Below the pieces are notes generated by a model, which was given only the letters and a program-made list of their open reading frames with translations, was not told where the DNA came from and made no database searches. Positions 38,320-50,063 of a stretch of DNA of 64,000 nucleotides are shown piece after piece. How positions within the stretch are numbered: position 1 is the stretch's first letter; each line of letters begins with the position of its first letter. This stretch comes from Nymphaea colorata (lineage: Eukaryota > Streptophyta > Magnoliopsida > Nymphaeales > Nymphaeaceae). A program made the position numbers and the translations under genes. The DNA lies in the NCBI RefSeq assembly GCF_008831285.2, contig NC_045140.1, forward strand, positions 13,495,036 to 13,559,035. Direction: 5' to 3'.

Positions 38320-38545
38320 TCAGATGCCTTTCCCTTTATCTGTTCCCAAACTGACACCAACATCTTCTTTTTCAAGGTCAACATCTTCACCTTCACCTTC
38401 TTCCTCATCATGTGGGTCCTCATATCCTTCCTTGCATCTTGCATTTCCTTTTCAATCATATTTGCTTTCACTACATTAAGAAGTACAGCTTTAGATACGC
38501 TGGCAATGGATTCTCTTGGGAGCTAGTGCAAGCAGTCACATCACT
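38320..38545 (-). other. unidentified exon-like sequence with an acidic tail
   Basis: On the minus strand a frame reads RESIASVSKAVLLNVVKAN. In a second frame it continues into an acidic stretch containing YEDPHDEEEGEGEDVDLEKE and ending DKGKGI before a TGA (38,320-38,322). The two parts are one frameshift apart. The family is not recognised. It lies antisense, just upstream of the PSF1 exons. Confidence 0.25.
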
Positions 38546-38806
38546 GAATGTACCAGCTATATGGTTTTTAAAGGCGAGAGATCCCTCCTGATATGATTTG
38601 CTTACAATAATTGCACTTAACTCTTAACTTGTCTTTGGGATTCACCCTTGTACACCACTGCCATGCAGGATCCGACATTATATCTTCACAAAACAAGTAA
38701 AAACATACAAATAAATGTAGGAAATAAGAGAAATGATTTCAGGTATTACTTTAATTCAATTTTATAGGTCAATGAGATTCAACTTTCTTTCCTTTTTTTT
38801 TTCTTT

Positions 38807-39960
38807 CAATCTCATAATGATATCTTTGAACAAGTTTTCAGAGAATGTGATGAGCACCACTTGCATCTTCAGTCTTTGATGAGGTATGATCATTACTCTC
38901 GTAGTTTTCAGTTCTATGTAGGTGGCTGTACTCTTGAAATATTTGATAATTCTTATTCCAAGGTTGTTTCTGCAATTAAAGAAAAAAACTTGTAAGGACT
39001 TGAATATGTAAATGTGAGAAATTTGGTTAGCTTTGTTCACTATGTCACAGTTTGGATTTACTCGTACTGTGGTTGTGCATCTTTTCTTGTTTGTATGGAA
39101 TTGTTGCGACTTAGCTGTATGTTTTCTTTCATATTTCTATCTTCAGTAGCGGCACTATTGAGATTTACCTTGGACTAGATGCTAATTTCTTTGTTTATTT
39201 TTCACAGGAAAATTCAAGATGATGGATTAGACATACAAACAACTAGAAATTCTGATCATTTCGGTGCTGTAATTCACCACCTTTCCCTGATAAGAAACAA
39301 GCGTTGTCTTATGGCCTACACGTAACTGACCCACTTCTTATCGTTTCCGTATGCTTGCGGAAAATGGGGGCCCTCATGCACATCCTTTCTTGCTCATCTT
39401 TGTCTCACTCTTGTGGATATCATCTAGGTACAACCGGGCATAAATAATACGGAGCCTGAGATGGAAAATTGGGACTATACTTCCTGAAGAGATTCAATCA
39501 AAGCTTAACTACTCAGAAGAGGAGTATTTCAAGAATCACTGTGCTGCTTTGGAGGTTTATATGTCAGAAATAGATCTGGATTTGACAGTGGTCTCTCTCT
39601 CTCTCTCTCTCTCTCCCTCTCTCTCTCTCTCTCTTTCTCTCGCTCTCTCTTTTCTCTCTCATTCAAAAATGTTTATACTGTCTTTAACAGGACATGATCC
39701 CACCTAAGGATCCATCGATACAGGTCCGTGTCCGTTGTGATATTGGTGATGTCTTGCTTGGTGACCAGGTAGCATCACTGACTAACAACTCGGTGCATTT
39801 GATGAAGCGTACAGATGCCTAGGAATCATAAGTGCAGCTTATGTGGCTTTTTGAATTTTATGCTTCTATACACGTACTGGAAACGGGGGTGTATATCATC
39901 TCCTAACGTGCGGACGTCCTATTTTGGAAATTTCAGGGGATGATGGAAGAGTTCACTTAA
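38807..39960 (+). pseudogene. PSF1: GINS complex subunit PSF1, decayed
   Basis: PSF1 is one of four GINS subunits of the CMG replicative helicase. The exons are: 38,807-38,883 (HNDIFEQVFRECDEHHLHLQ), 39,208-39,321 (GLDIQTTRNSDHF, IHHLSLIRNKRCLMAY), 39,428-39,590 (IIRSLRWKIGTILPEEIQ, YSEEEYFKNHCAALEVYM), 39,691-39,819 (DMIPPKDPSIQVRVR, DIGDVLLGDQ, VHLMKRTDA) and 39,937-39,960 (GMMEEFT, stop). Splice sites and phases largely hold. Lesions are TAA at 39,441-39,443 right after YNRA, TAG at 39,820-39,822, a frame problem before the last exon, and no recognisable N-terminal MYGRK-type exon or good acceptor before the first exon seen. Introns are retained, so this is a decayed gene or genomic copy, not a retrocopy. 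Confidence 0.87.
39591..39660 (+). repeat. CT-rich microsatellite in a PSF1 intron
   Basis: An imperfect (CT)n tract of about 65 bp directly follows the exon that ends DLDLTV. Confidence 0.9.
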
Positions 39961-40321
39961 AACATGAGCGAGACTTTGCTTGACGCATAATTGGCTTTCC
40001 TTTTAGCATTTAAATGTGGATAGCCCAGCTGTCTTATATAAGAGCTTTACTAGAATATCACTAAGGCCTACTTTTAAGGCTGGAAATGATTTTATTCACG
40101 CTGTGGAAATCCTAGATTATTTATTCGGGCTGGTATGCATGAGTATTTGTCCAAGGGGGTGCTATGTATCGTTGTTTGCTTACCTGGATAACATTATGCA
40201 GAGCCTCTTTTATTGTTTCATTACTTGGATGATACCAGGATTTTTAGTTGCAACTTGTTTAATTTAGAACTTGAAATGAAAAGGTGCAACTTACGCTCCT
40301 TATTGTGTGATATATAATCGA

Positions 40322-40663
40322 CTACTTCGTGTGATAATTTGATTCAATAATGAAATAAATTTGTATTAAAATTAGCCATGCAGATGATGAAAAGCGATAC
40401 AGCAACGTCTTGCCAGACGTAAATGGCAAAATGAAGGCCATACCAAATGTTCTGCCAAGCAATTTCTGGATTTCTAGAATATCCTCTCTGTGCCGTCCTT
40501 CTGAGAAAACAATGAACTCGTGAATTTTGCCGGCGGAAGCCAGAAATACCGCTCCAGGGCGAAATGCTTTCGAAACTTTGGTAAATCTTCGTGTTTGCCC
40601 AAATTTAATTGTTAAAGTTCCAAGCAAAGCAAGTGGTTGGAGCTCTTTTGGCACCTCTGCCAT
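40322..40663 (-). CDS. hypothetical small ORF, 113 codons
   Basis: It opens MAEVPKELQPLALLGTLTIK and ends in a hydrophobic stretch followed by ESNYHTK. Composition is protein-like, with no repeats. An overlapping plus-strand ORF (40,527-40,757) is also open, so at least one of the two is a shadow. No family is recognised and no plausible splice partners were found. It may be a remnant exon or chance. Confidence 0.2.
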   Translation of the reverse strand: MAEVPKELQPLALLGTLTIKFGQTRRFTKVSKAFRPGAVFLASAGKIHEFIVFSEGRHREDILEIQKLLGRTFGMAFILPFTSGKTLLYRFSSSAWLILIQIYFIIESNYHTK

Positions 40664-41249
40664 TGGAAGGCGTCAAGCTGCAGAAATCAGATCTCCACAG
40701 TGTAATGCCATTAATCTACGCAAATTCGGTTTTCGGCAGTTAACAGGATCGTTATAATAAGTCACTCGTAAAATTAATCACGAATAGCAATTTTCAAGGG
40801 CAGGCTGATTTCCGTATCATTTTACTTAAGATTGGCGTTGGATAGCAATTGCTAGAGAGCACACTAGCGTTCTCTATTGAGGGAAGCAGTTTCACTTCTC
40901 TCTGTTTTTCTTCTTGTAAAATAAGAGAATACACCTCTCCAATGGAGGGGAAAGGATCCATTAACAATATCTGACTTCTTATTAATACGATTCATGGTGG
41001 TTCATTAAAACCTGCATCACCTTTTCCTCGTCTTGTTGATTGCTAAACTTTTTTATGGCACCACAGGTACAAATGGGCAGAGGTTCATATGAAGACAGTT
41101 CCTCCCAAAGCCCCTTGAGTTTTAGTAAAGTATGTTACAACAGATTCGATCTCTTGTAGATGCCTGTTTATTGCAGTTTTAATATGAAATTTTTGTGTGG
41201 CTGTGCCTTGAGTGTATCAATCATGCAGATCCTTCCAAACCACATGAGC

Positions 41250-41610
41250 GTATATCACACTAGTGGCAATTTCTTTAGAACGAGCATTTATAATCCATGA
41301 TAACACCATATTATTGCAACGTTTCCAAAAAATATATTACGGTGATGGAACAGCTGGTTCGGAGATTGAGCCATCGACAAATCTCACGTGGAGTAGTTGT
41401 CACCAGACAAAGGTTGAGAAACCAATAACGCACCTGGATTGTCTGAATGGTGCAAGAAATATGGACTAACCAGATCTGCCAGCATTTCTGATGTTGAGGA
41501 CAATGGTGGTGGTGTGATAACAGGAGCATTTGGGGCAGACGAACCTTCACCAGCAGTAGTTTGCTCTGATACTACGTAAAATTTCAGAGTGCAAACGAAA
41601 GAACAGAGCA
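41250..41610 (-). mobile_element. Ty1/copia gag fragment with adjoining primer-binding-site remnant
   Basis: The minus strand reads SSTSEMLADLVSPYFLHHSD, then NPGALLVSQPLSGDNYST. After a deletion it continues FVDGSISEPAVPSP and [15 protein letters not shown]. This is the N-terminal copia-type gag domain of plant elements. Just upstream on the same strand, gtatcagagc (about 41,558-41,567) resembles the tRNA-Met primer-binding site. The sequence right of about 41,575 could be LTR. No protease, integrase or reverse transcriptase follows, so it is a short remnant. Confidence 0.75.
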
Positions 41611-42040
41611 CAAGAAACAGAGAGGGCAAAAGGCTGTTCGCTGCCTGCTGTTTTATTTCTTAAGGAGAGGAGGAATGCTCTTTATACAATGCCTTAATAA
41701 AAATAAAAATCATCTCATGAGATATTTCATGTATATGTCATCAAGGACAGTTTGAAACATATTGCTAATGTTGCTAAACATGTCCGCTTCACACTTCAAA
41801 GCAAAACTTGGACAAAATGCTTGATGCCGTGAACATGTAAGCTACATGTTCTCATGATAGCCAATTCATGTATATGATAACTATTTTTAGCACATGAATT
41901 GAACTATGCATAAAATGATGTAGCGAAATAATAACACAGATGATACCAAACAATTTGTTAGATTAAATGAATTGTTGTACGTTAACAGTTCATGACACCT
42001 TTTTTCTTGTTCTCATAAACCAGCAAATATTTCGATAGGT

Positions 42041-42462
42041 TCAAATGTTTGCGTAATATGTTTAACTATGAGACTGTTGAGACCAACTTTTGAACATGCA
42101 ATAACAATATGGCACTACGAAACATGGTTTTTTAGTATAAACATTCGATTTTTTGGACAAAACATGACAACATAAAGAGGTCGTTGCTTGATAGTGATTT
42201 TCACCAATTTGTTTTTCTGTTTATTTTTTTGGCATTGTTGCATCGATAACAATTTTACATGTTCAAATGTTTGTTTAATATATCCAACTATGAGGCTGCT
42301 GATACGAACTTTTGAACATGAAATAACAATACGACACTATAAAACATGGTTTTTGAGCATAAGCATATGGTCTTTGAACAAACATGATGACATAAAGAGG
42401 TCCTTGCTTGATAGTGACTCCCGTCAATTTGTTTGCCAGTTTATTTATTCAGCATTACTTCC
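42041..42462 (+). repeat. tandem duplication, about 222-bp period, two diverged copies
   Basis: Copy 1 (42,041-42,262) and copy 2 (42,263-42,462) share ordered words: tcaaatgttt, aactatgag, acttttgaacatg, aataacaata, aaacatggttttt, cataaagaggtc and ttgcttgatagtga. Confidence 0.85.
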
Positions 42463-42600
42463 AACTATAATTTTTTTTTCTCTCTCTTTCTTGGTGGCTT
42501 CTTTTGTTGTGTCCAATGATTTGATGAATTGGCCTCTGTCTTTTTGTTTAGGCTCTATCATCTTATTCACTAATACATAACTTTCTAATGCAATCAGTTT

Positions 42601-42665
42601 GTCTATTTGGAGAATCCAATAAAATCGAAACGATGTAGAGAGATTAACATGGCCCCGCTTAGCAG
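42601..42665 (+). pseudogene. U6 snRNA-derived fragment
   Basis: It begins gtctatttggagaatccaat and continues aaaatcgaaacgatgtagag, agattaacatggccccgc. This follows the order of U6 snRNA from its 5' nucleotide (GTC..TTCGGGGACATCC) through the ACAGAG-box region (here gtagagag) to CATGGCCCC. Similarity then stops. The 3' half (GCGCAAGGATGACACGC and the 3' stem) is replaced by agcagcggagacagaaatttt, resembling the ggcggagcca-type repeat ends found elsewhere in the window. The ACAGAGA box is altered and the catalytic stem is missing, so it is not a functional snRNA. A retroposed or chimeric copy is likely. Confidence 0.75.
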
Positions 42666-42679
42666 CGGAGACAGAAATT

Positions 42680-43580
42680 TTTTTTGAAAAGTCACTATTT
42701 CACAAACTTTTATATCTGAATGAGCATTTACATATATAACAAAAGTAAATATTACAAGACCTTAATGTAAAACTCAAGGAAAACTGAGACACTAGTTGCC
42801 CACACCAACACCAGCCTATATGTGGCCCCACAACTGCCTCATCTCAAATGGTCCAAATGCAATCAAATCAACTTTTCTGCTAAGCTAGGTCTATGTCCAC
42901 GAAACATTATGCCAAACCATGCAATGTAATAGGGTTTGAGGGCATTTTTTGGGCAGCTTCTTTGTTCATAAGCAATATGGGAATTAGATATTTTGCATCT
43001 CCACCAAACACACGACTGCATGTTCGGGTATGAACATGAACACCCTCTTGTCATAGAGTTGTTTCCTTGTAAATTATTTCATCAGTTGAAGTGGTGAAAT
43101 GCAAACTTTCAAAAGCTAAGAGCTCATTTTTGGATTAATCAAAAGTTGGGTCTAATTTTGATTCCGTTGGAGCACATGTGGTTCTCAAATACACTTTAAA
43201 TATATAACACAACGTTAAAGTCTTGAACAAATTGGCCTGTATACATCCAACAAACTGAGTTAAGTAAGACTATTTTTTTCGGTACTTATACATAAGAAGG
43301 CAGTGCGTGGTCAATTTAGTAATGCGCCCCACTCAACTCATAGAGCATGGCGCCAATAGGAATTGAACTGGTGTTGTTCATATGAACCAGTTTTACCAGC
43401 TATGCAATCCTCCATTATAAGTTAAAAGCTGATAGTTACTGAGTCGTAAATAAAAAATTTATGTTTTAAAACAAGAAATCAAGAAATCGGCCTAGATGAA
43501 CGATGAGGTGCCAGATTTAGCGAACAAAAAGGAAAGGAGGCGAAAAAAGAAAACGGAGGAGAGAGGGGGGTGAGTGTGAG
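42680..43580. other. AT-rich intergenic DNA
   Basis: No gene or element was recognised between the U6 fragment and the leader of the SEC24-like exon. Confidence 0.4.
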
Positions 43581-43599
43581 CGTTAGCATACATTTTAGA

Positions 43600-43937
43600 T
43601 TTTACTAATTGCAGCACCCTTGCGTTTCTCAACTACGCATAGGCCGCGTTCGTTCGGAAGAAGGGAAGAGAGCGATAGAGACCGTTCTTCGTTCTTTCTT
43701 CTCTCCCTTCTTCTTCTTCTTCTTCTTCTTCCCTTCCGTCTTCTTACGAATCTATTAATTGCGCTCCACTTTTCTTTCTCTATCAGATATCTCAGATCCG
43801 ATCACCTCATTCTCTTTCTTTCTTTCTTGCGGTTCCGAGGTTGATCTCCGACGACCCCGGCCTCGTCTAGATCGGGGGGGCGACGATCCTTGGTTTATCG
43901 ACAAATCGCGACTGAATTTCGACAGGATCGGCCGTTT
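43600..43937 (+). promoter_or_regulatory. 5' leader of the SEC24-like exon
   Basis: A CT/CTT-rich stretch, including (TTC)n at about 43,709-43,731, precedes the start codon and changes to GC-rich sequence near the ATG. This is typical of plant 5' UTRs. Confidence 0.4.
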
Positions 43938-44813
43938 ATGGCGTCCTCGGCACCTAGACCTGGCTACACCGGCCATCCTCAGGGGCCGCCCGACGCTCTA
44001 GCCGCGGGTATTCAGAACCTGTACGTGACTCGCCCTAACGCGCCGGTTACACGTCCTCCGCCCTTTGCCGGCGCCGGATCCTCCCCAATGCCCATCGCTC
44101 GCACGGACGCACCTACGTACGCTCCTCCTCTTCGGGGCGTGTCGCCTCCGCCGTTTGTGACGGGGAATATTGGGCCTGGTCGACCGATGGGGTTCGCTCA
44201 GCCGCCTCCTCGGGCCGCGTCTAGGCCGGGCCCGTTCTCCGCTTCGCCGCCGTCAAGCGGTCCGACGGCTATAAGTAACGGACCAGCAGCGTTTGTGCCT
44301 CCTGGATCTCGATTTCCTCCTACCGTGCAGGGTCCGCCTGGTTTGGCGCGTGGGCCTCCGCCGCCACCCGGCGTACGTCCGATGGCTGATAGTCAGAACG
44401 TTCCCGGCATCCTGCCGCAGGTTCAACAGTCTCGCGCCCCATTTTTAGGTGGCAGCCAAGGAGTACCGGGTCCAATGATGCAGCCCCAGGCGACGCCGTT
44501 CGTGGGCGCTAGTCATGCTTCAGTTGCCCCACCGATGCAAGCAGCCCCAGCGCCATTCAGCGGTGGCCAATCTGGTTCACCCACTATGCGGCCGCCTGCA
44601 CCTCCGTTCTTGGGAGCTACTCAGAGCGTACCGCCGTTGATGCAGGCACCTCCAGCACCATTTATGGGTAGCAGCCAACCTATGCCACCTCCCATGCAAC
44701 AGCCTCCTCCGCCATTTGTAGGTGGTAGTCAAGTCATGCCTCCGCCACCACCACCCACGTCCTTACCGTACGACTCCCAACCATGGCCGAGTCAGCTCGC
44801 TCAGACTCCACAA
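43938..44813 (+). CDS. SEC24-like COPII coat protein (CEF type), N-terminal Pro-rich first exon only
   Basis: SEC24 is the cargo-binding subunit of the COPII inner coat at ER exit sites. The exon starts MASSAPRPGYTGHPQGPPDA (43,938) and runs 292 codons without a stop to a donor CAA|GTAAGA at 44,813. The composition is Pro/Gly/Gln-rich with repeated PPPPF/APF..GSQ..PPMQ units. The early motif ALAAGIQNL.VTRP matches the SLAANMQNLNINRP-type element of plant SEC24-like (CEF) proteins. The zinc finger, trunk, beta-sandwich and gelsolin domains that should follow were not found up to 54 kb, where a minus-strand gene begins. I therefore read it as an orphan first exon or a gene fragment. If a very large intron continues outside the window it could still be part of a gene. 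Confidence 0.7.
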
Positions 44814-46336
44814 GTAAGAAAATTGAATTGTGAACACCTGTGTAATTCACTTGTTTATGCCGGTGAATCACTTCGAAGTTCTTTTGAAAAGTTTTTATAT
44901 TTTCTAATCATGCTTTTTTTTTTTTTTGGCGATGAACCCTCTTTCTTTTTCTTTGTCTTGTATATATGGCCTTCTCCATTCTTACGCTGTTTGTTGGTAT
45001 ATATGGTTGCCTCTCTTTCAAGTAAGATGTTGAATTGATTGGAGTCCATCTGAGAAAACACAATCAAAGGTTCTTAGAATGCCATGCTTTAGAAACGATT
45101 ATTTATCAACTAGAGGTACTTGCCAAAGAGCCATAAGGTTTGGATGTGATTGTATCTATTTTTTTGGGATGTTCCTGTTTCGATTCATCGTTTTTGTGGA
45201 GTCTTGTTGCTTGATTGATGTTGTGTTTGTAGTCAGTTACTGTCAATCCCTTCAATTCAGGGAATTTTCGTTGTATTCATTTATAGTGTTATACTCTTTA
45301 ATAAATGCGATTTCTTACTTAGACGTATAACAAATTAAGCGGTTGGGGGAAAAAATGGGAGGTTTCTCCGCAAGTTGAACTGCTTTTGTGTGACCTTAAA
45401 GAAGACGTATATTACACAGATCATGGATCGCGTAAGAAATTACTTGATTGGAAATGCTGTTTTGCTGGTAACTCAACAGGGCAGAAGCTATGCCACATGG
45501 GTGCATGGTGTTGTCTGCAGCGGTTTTCTGAAAAACTTGGGTTCTTATATATATATATGTGTGTGTGTGTGTGCATATATAGTTCACAAACAACAAACCT
45601 AACAATTTACAACTATCAAGCTGTCATAGTATCAATCTATCAATATTTCACTGAAAAAGAATTGTCCATGTTCACTAAAATAGGTTCACTACAAACAGAT
45701 TAAAATTAACATAAAAACCAATTATAAAAGACCAAGACAGGTGATAAACCGGATTATATAATAAAAGTGAAACAGATTAAATCAGATCGTTACATACAAA
45801 ATAGATTACAGAATAAAGTAGGACGGATTATATATGTCAGCTAAAGCTAGTTCACAGCACACAAATTAGAAGTAAAATAAGAACAGATTAAAACAGATTT
45901 TAAGACACTAAGATAGGTTATACTTATAAAGCAGAGTGTATTAATAAAAGTAAAGTATTATAAAATAAGTCAACATCAGATTAGTAACAGATTATATAAC
46001 TAAAAAAATAAAACTAAAAAAATAACAACAATTCAATAGAACAGATTATAACAGTAGCAAACAGGAAAGTCATAATTAACGTAAGCTGTAAGGTGTGAGG
46101 TCATGGTGCTTGGAGAGAAACACCATAAAGAGGGCTCTTTCACCATCGGCCATTGCTGGAAGTGATGAGACAGGGAGGCTGATGGTCACCCAAAAAAAGG
46201 CATAGAGGAAGCTGATAGCTGCTGGTTGAAGTTGTCGATGAATTTGGGAGAGGAAATTGAGAGCGAGAGAGGTGTCACCACCACCCACTAGTTGTCAGAA
46301 CTCAGAAGAGAAGGGGTTTTTTGTCAAAGTCATTGC
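44814..46336. other. AT-rich stretch after the SEC24-like exon
   Basis: It holds a TA/TG microsatellite at 45,546-45,580 and, at about 45,690-46,070, many recurring acagatta-type words (degenerate low-complexity repeat). ORFs such as 45,386-45,703 are not recognised. No SEC24 exon was found. Confidence 0.4.
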
Positions 46337-46347
46337 TACTCGCCTCT

Positions 46348-46604
46348 AGGGGTGGGCATCGGGCCCGGCCCAGCCCAGGCCCGATAATAAAAATTATTTT
46401 TTAATTATAAAATAATTATTTTTAATAGTATAAAATATATTTCAATTATAAAATACACATTATTAAGTTTAAAAAATAATAACAAATATTTTTTATAAAT
46501 TATTTACGGGCTGGGCCGGGCCGACCCGGGCTGCACAACCGGGCCCGGGCCCGACCGGGCAGGGTACCGGGTACACGGCGGCGGCCCGGCCCGGTACCCA
46601 GGCT
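46348..46604 (+). mobile_element. 257-bp MITE-like element with GGGCC-rich ends and flanking 11-bp direct repeats
   Basis: An AT-only core is enclosed by GC-rich arms. The left end aggggtgggcatcgggccc and the complement of the right end (agcctgggtaccgggccgggcc) form an imperfect terminal inverted repeat. The flanking sequence tactcgcctct is perfectly duplicated (46,337-46,347 and 46,605-46,615). If the true duplication is the inner 8 bp, this suits a hAT-type element. Confidence 0.75.
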
Positions 46605-46615
46605 TACTCGCCTCT

Positions 46616-49600
46616 CGGTGATTGGTCTTCATCAAATTCATTGGAGGGAACTGAGATAGAGAGAGAGGGAGAGAAAGAGATGGAAATGGATGGTTGTTGC
46701 TGCCAGATGTCTTCTTGCTGTTGCTGGTTAGTCATGGAAACCCAAACACAAAAAGAGATGGAGAGGGAGAAGGGACTTATGAAAATGAAGCTTCTGGTGA
46801 TTTTGGGAGCAAGAAATTGAGCCCTAAAGCTAGAAGGATAAACCTTTTTTTTTAGTAACTTAATTCTATAGGGTTTGATTGCACCTGAGTGGGCAGGTGC
46901 AGTTACTGCAATTGACTTGCATGTTACTCAGGGTAAAAGCATTTTCCATCTGATGTTTCAAGCTGTCATTTGATAGCAAAGTTGCAAAATGAAAAGGGTG
47001 GAATGGACTTTCTATAATGGGTGCCTAATTTTCGTTACTTTTCTGCTGTAAGCAAAATCTGGTTGTATTGCCCAAATGCACAATGGTTCATGTGCTTAAC
47101 ACGCTTAACAATTTTCGTACTGCACCACAATTTATGAGGGTATGTCATTATGCAAGCGAAACTACATAATCAACCATTTGAATTGCCCCATATCTATGAA
47201 TTCATGGCTGTGGATTTTGTGCTACCAAATATTTAAATCTTATACCATGCTATAAAGTAATTGAATTTACTAAAATGGTAAATAAATCATGCGAAGCATA
47301 TCCAGAGGAAAGAGGGAAAGAGAGAGAAACAAAGGGAAAAGGGGGAAGGAGAGAGAGAGGAAAAAAGGAAGAGGAAAAAGATGGAGAAGGAAAAAAAAAA
47401 AAAGTTGGGCGCTGCCAGCCACACCCGACTCGGTCAAACCAAGTTGGGTGTATTGTCGGGCCGCACCCGCGTTGACTCAGGTGCGTCACCATTTTTGGCA
47501 TATCCTTGTGACTTAGACCATTTGTTTTCTAGCTTAAGGAAAATTTGATTATGTATGCTTCTGGTATCATGGTTCAGAGCCATTAGTTTAGATGCTTTTG
47601 AGCTTGGTGGGTGTAATTTGCAGTTTTGCATTCCATACAACAGGGTTCATGTGCCATTGTGTTATGAAGTTGATGGTCTGCTTTATTGCTTATAGTCTAA
47701 TATTTGATTTGATTCCAAATCCACTTGGTCAAGTTCAATGAGAAAAATTGTTTTGGTACTGAACTTGATGTTACATGTCTAACCTAATTACATGTAAAAA
47801 TTAGATCTATTTTTGTCTTCTCTATAATTCCATTTGAAGATGTTAAATGTCTAAAGACTCTAAACCTAATTACATGTAAAAATTCACTCTAATTTTGTCT
47901 TCGGTATGACCCCATTTGAATGTCTTTGATTCAATGCCCTACTGGCTATGTTGTCAAAGGCTTGCTTAGCAGCTAGGTCCCCAAGCTTGGTCATTCACCT
48001 AGCTAGCTGTTTTTATGCAAAATGCCTTGAACTTCACTTGGGACACCTGATGATGTGGGCCTTACCAGTGGTAGACCTGCTTAAGCAGGATCTTGGGCCC
48101 TCCAAGGAAAAACTGATGAACTCCATTCCATGACACATTGTCTTGGTCAGGGTCATGGCCTTCCAACTTGGCTTAACCAAGTTTTTGCAGGTTGGATATT
48201 CAAATAAGTTTGGGTACTCAGTCCAAGTTTTAGGTGGATCCAGGTTCGGACTGAGAACTTATGATCCTAGAGGGTTGCTGATCTGAGGGAACACCAAAAC
48301 CTTGGTTTAGGTTGAGGGAGCCCAAGAGATGTGTGGTAAGCAGTGGGATGATGGGGTCGTGTGGTATGTGGCAGCAGTTCTGGGTCATTGCAGTAGCAGC
48401 CTACACATGGAAAGATACTTCAACACATGTCCCAAGACAGAATGGAAAGGTGGGGGTTGGGGTGGGGTTACTAATGGTTGCTGCAACATTACTATTTTTG
48501 GGATGGGGTTTATTGATGGGATGAGTGAAATGCTATCCTTCCCTACTGTGCTGGGTTGAGTGAGGCCGTGCCTGCAAGAAAACATTGACAGATTCTTTTG
48601 TTATTTTTTTTGCTTGCCAAGACTTATCCCTTAGGTTTAGTTTATTTTATTGTAGGGAATCTGATCTGACCCAGTGGTTGCAAAGTTGATGTCGAAAACA
48701 GAGAATTTTTGTTAGAGAAATTTACATATATGTGCAGAAATTAGATTGCTTGCAGAAACCAAACAAGTTTCAATTGGTCTATCTTTTACCTGAATTGAGT
48801 TAGGATTTTGGGTGTGATATGACAGCTTAAGTCAGAGTCGTGTAGGCTTCTTTCACGGTCTTTCAAATTTGCTTATATTTAGGTCCAGTTAATTTAGAGA
48901 ACATAGATTTCAAGTAAGGATTTTGGTTATTTTCTGTTTCATGTATATCGTTTTAAAGTGTTTATTAGTTGAGCTTAGAGTTATTGCTCGTGAGTGGGTC
49001 TAAGCTCTAGGTTTATGCCCTTGTTTTTCTTTGTTCTCATTTCTTTTCAAGTTCGTCATTGCAGCCGCAGGCACTTCTGGATAAATGTAAGGGCGGATGC
49101 ATTCAGTGGAGGAGTTGGAGCACAAGTCAAAGATCTAAATAGACACAGGGTTGCCCTTTCAAGCAACCACACTTTAGGAATTGTTTATTTTAAACTAGTA
49201 GCATCACTCTTGAAGAACCTTTTGACTTGTTTCTATTTGAGGTAGTAAATGTGCATTGTTTGGTCTAACTTAATATCTGTTTGTTCCCTGTGTTCGATCT
49301 GTACTTCTCACTTATTGGACTCTTAGTTTCCTCAAACTGCACAAAACTGCTAGTTCCACCAGTGATTTTGCAGAGGTTAGGGACCGACTTTTGTATGGTT
49401 TTTGGGTCAAAGTTGGGTACTGTTTTGTTATGGATATATGTCGATACATCAATTTAGTTGATTCTTGGTTTTACTGTTCAATTTGATAGAAGCTTTTCCA
49501 AGAATTGGTTGTTTGAGACTGAAACACAGAGGGATTGGTCTCACTCTGAAAGGACCAGGGTTAGATCTGGACCCATGAAGATGACAGACATGCTGTTGAA

Positions 49601-50063
49601 GCAATTACCACCTGAAACCAGCTCGCCTGCTCATCTTGTTAACAGTTAACTAGTGTTTCTGCAGTATGCTTACAACATTACACAAAAAATCAAAGATACT
49701 ACTTGCACACAAAATGGTCAAACATAGAACTATATTTGCTTCTAGTTTACAACAAAATACTTGGATTGGATTTTGGTGTGCTATGCATGATCTACAGGTT
49801 ATTGGATGTACGTGAAGTTCATCCAACTCTAACTCTTTGTAGGTACTGGGGGCCAAATTGGAGCTCTATAGACGAGGTCGTTGTCAAGCTTGAATGTTCC
49901 AATGAATGGACCAACATGTAGCTACTTAGCAATGGCTTGTCTATTGGCCATGCTTTTGGTCTCCCTAGAGTATTATGCATGCATTCTTTTTAGTTGGCAT
50001 GTGTTGTTGCATTTAAGTTTCAGTTGTGCTGTATTATTTATTAACTATATATATTCTTGATAG
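46616..50063. other. intergenic or intronic DNA without recognised genes
   Basis: It contains a purine-rich tract at about 47,300-47,410 and a tandem doublet of period 82 bp (acctaattacatgtaaaaat at 47,782 and 47,864). Several short ORFs (for example 48,312-48,524 and 49,458-49,649) have no recognisable family. Confidence 0.4.

Noticed and set aside
43755-44001. Short ORFs on both strands in the SEC24-like leader
   Set aside because: They overlap the 5' UTR and the start of the Pro-rich exon, have no recognisable motifs, and the MASSAPRP start explains the region better.
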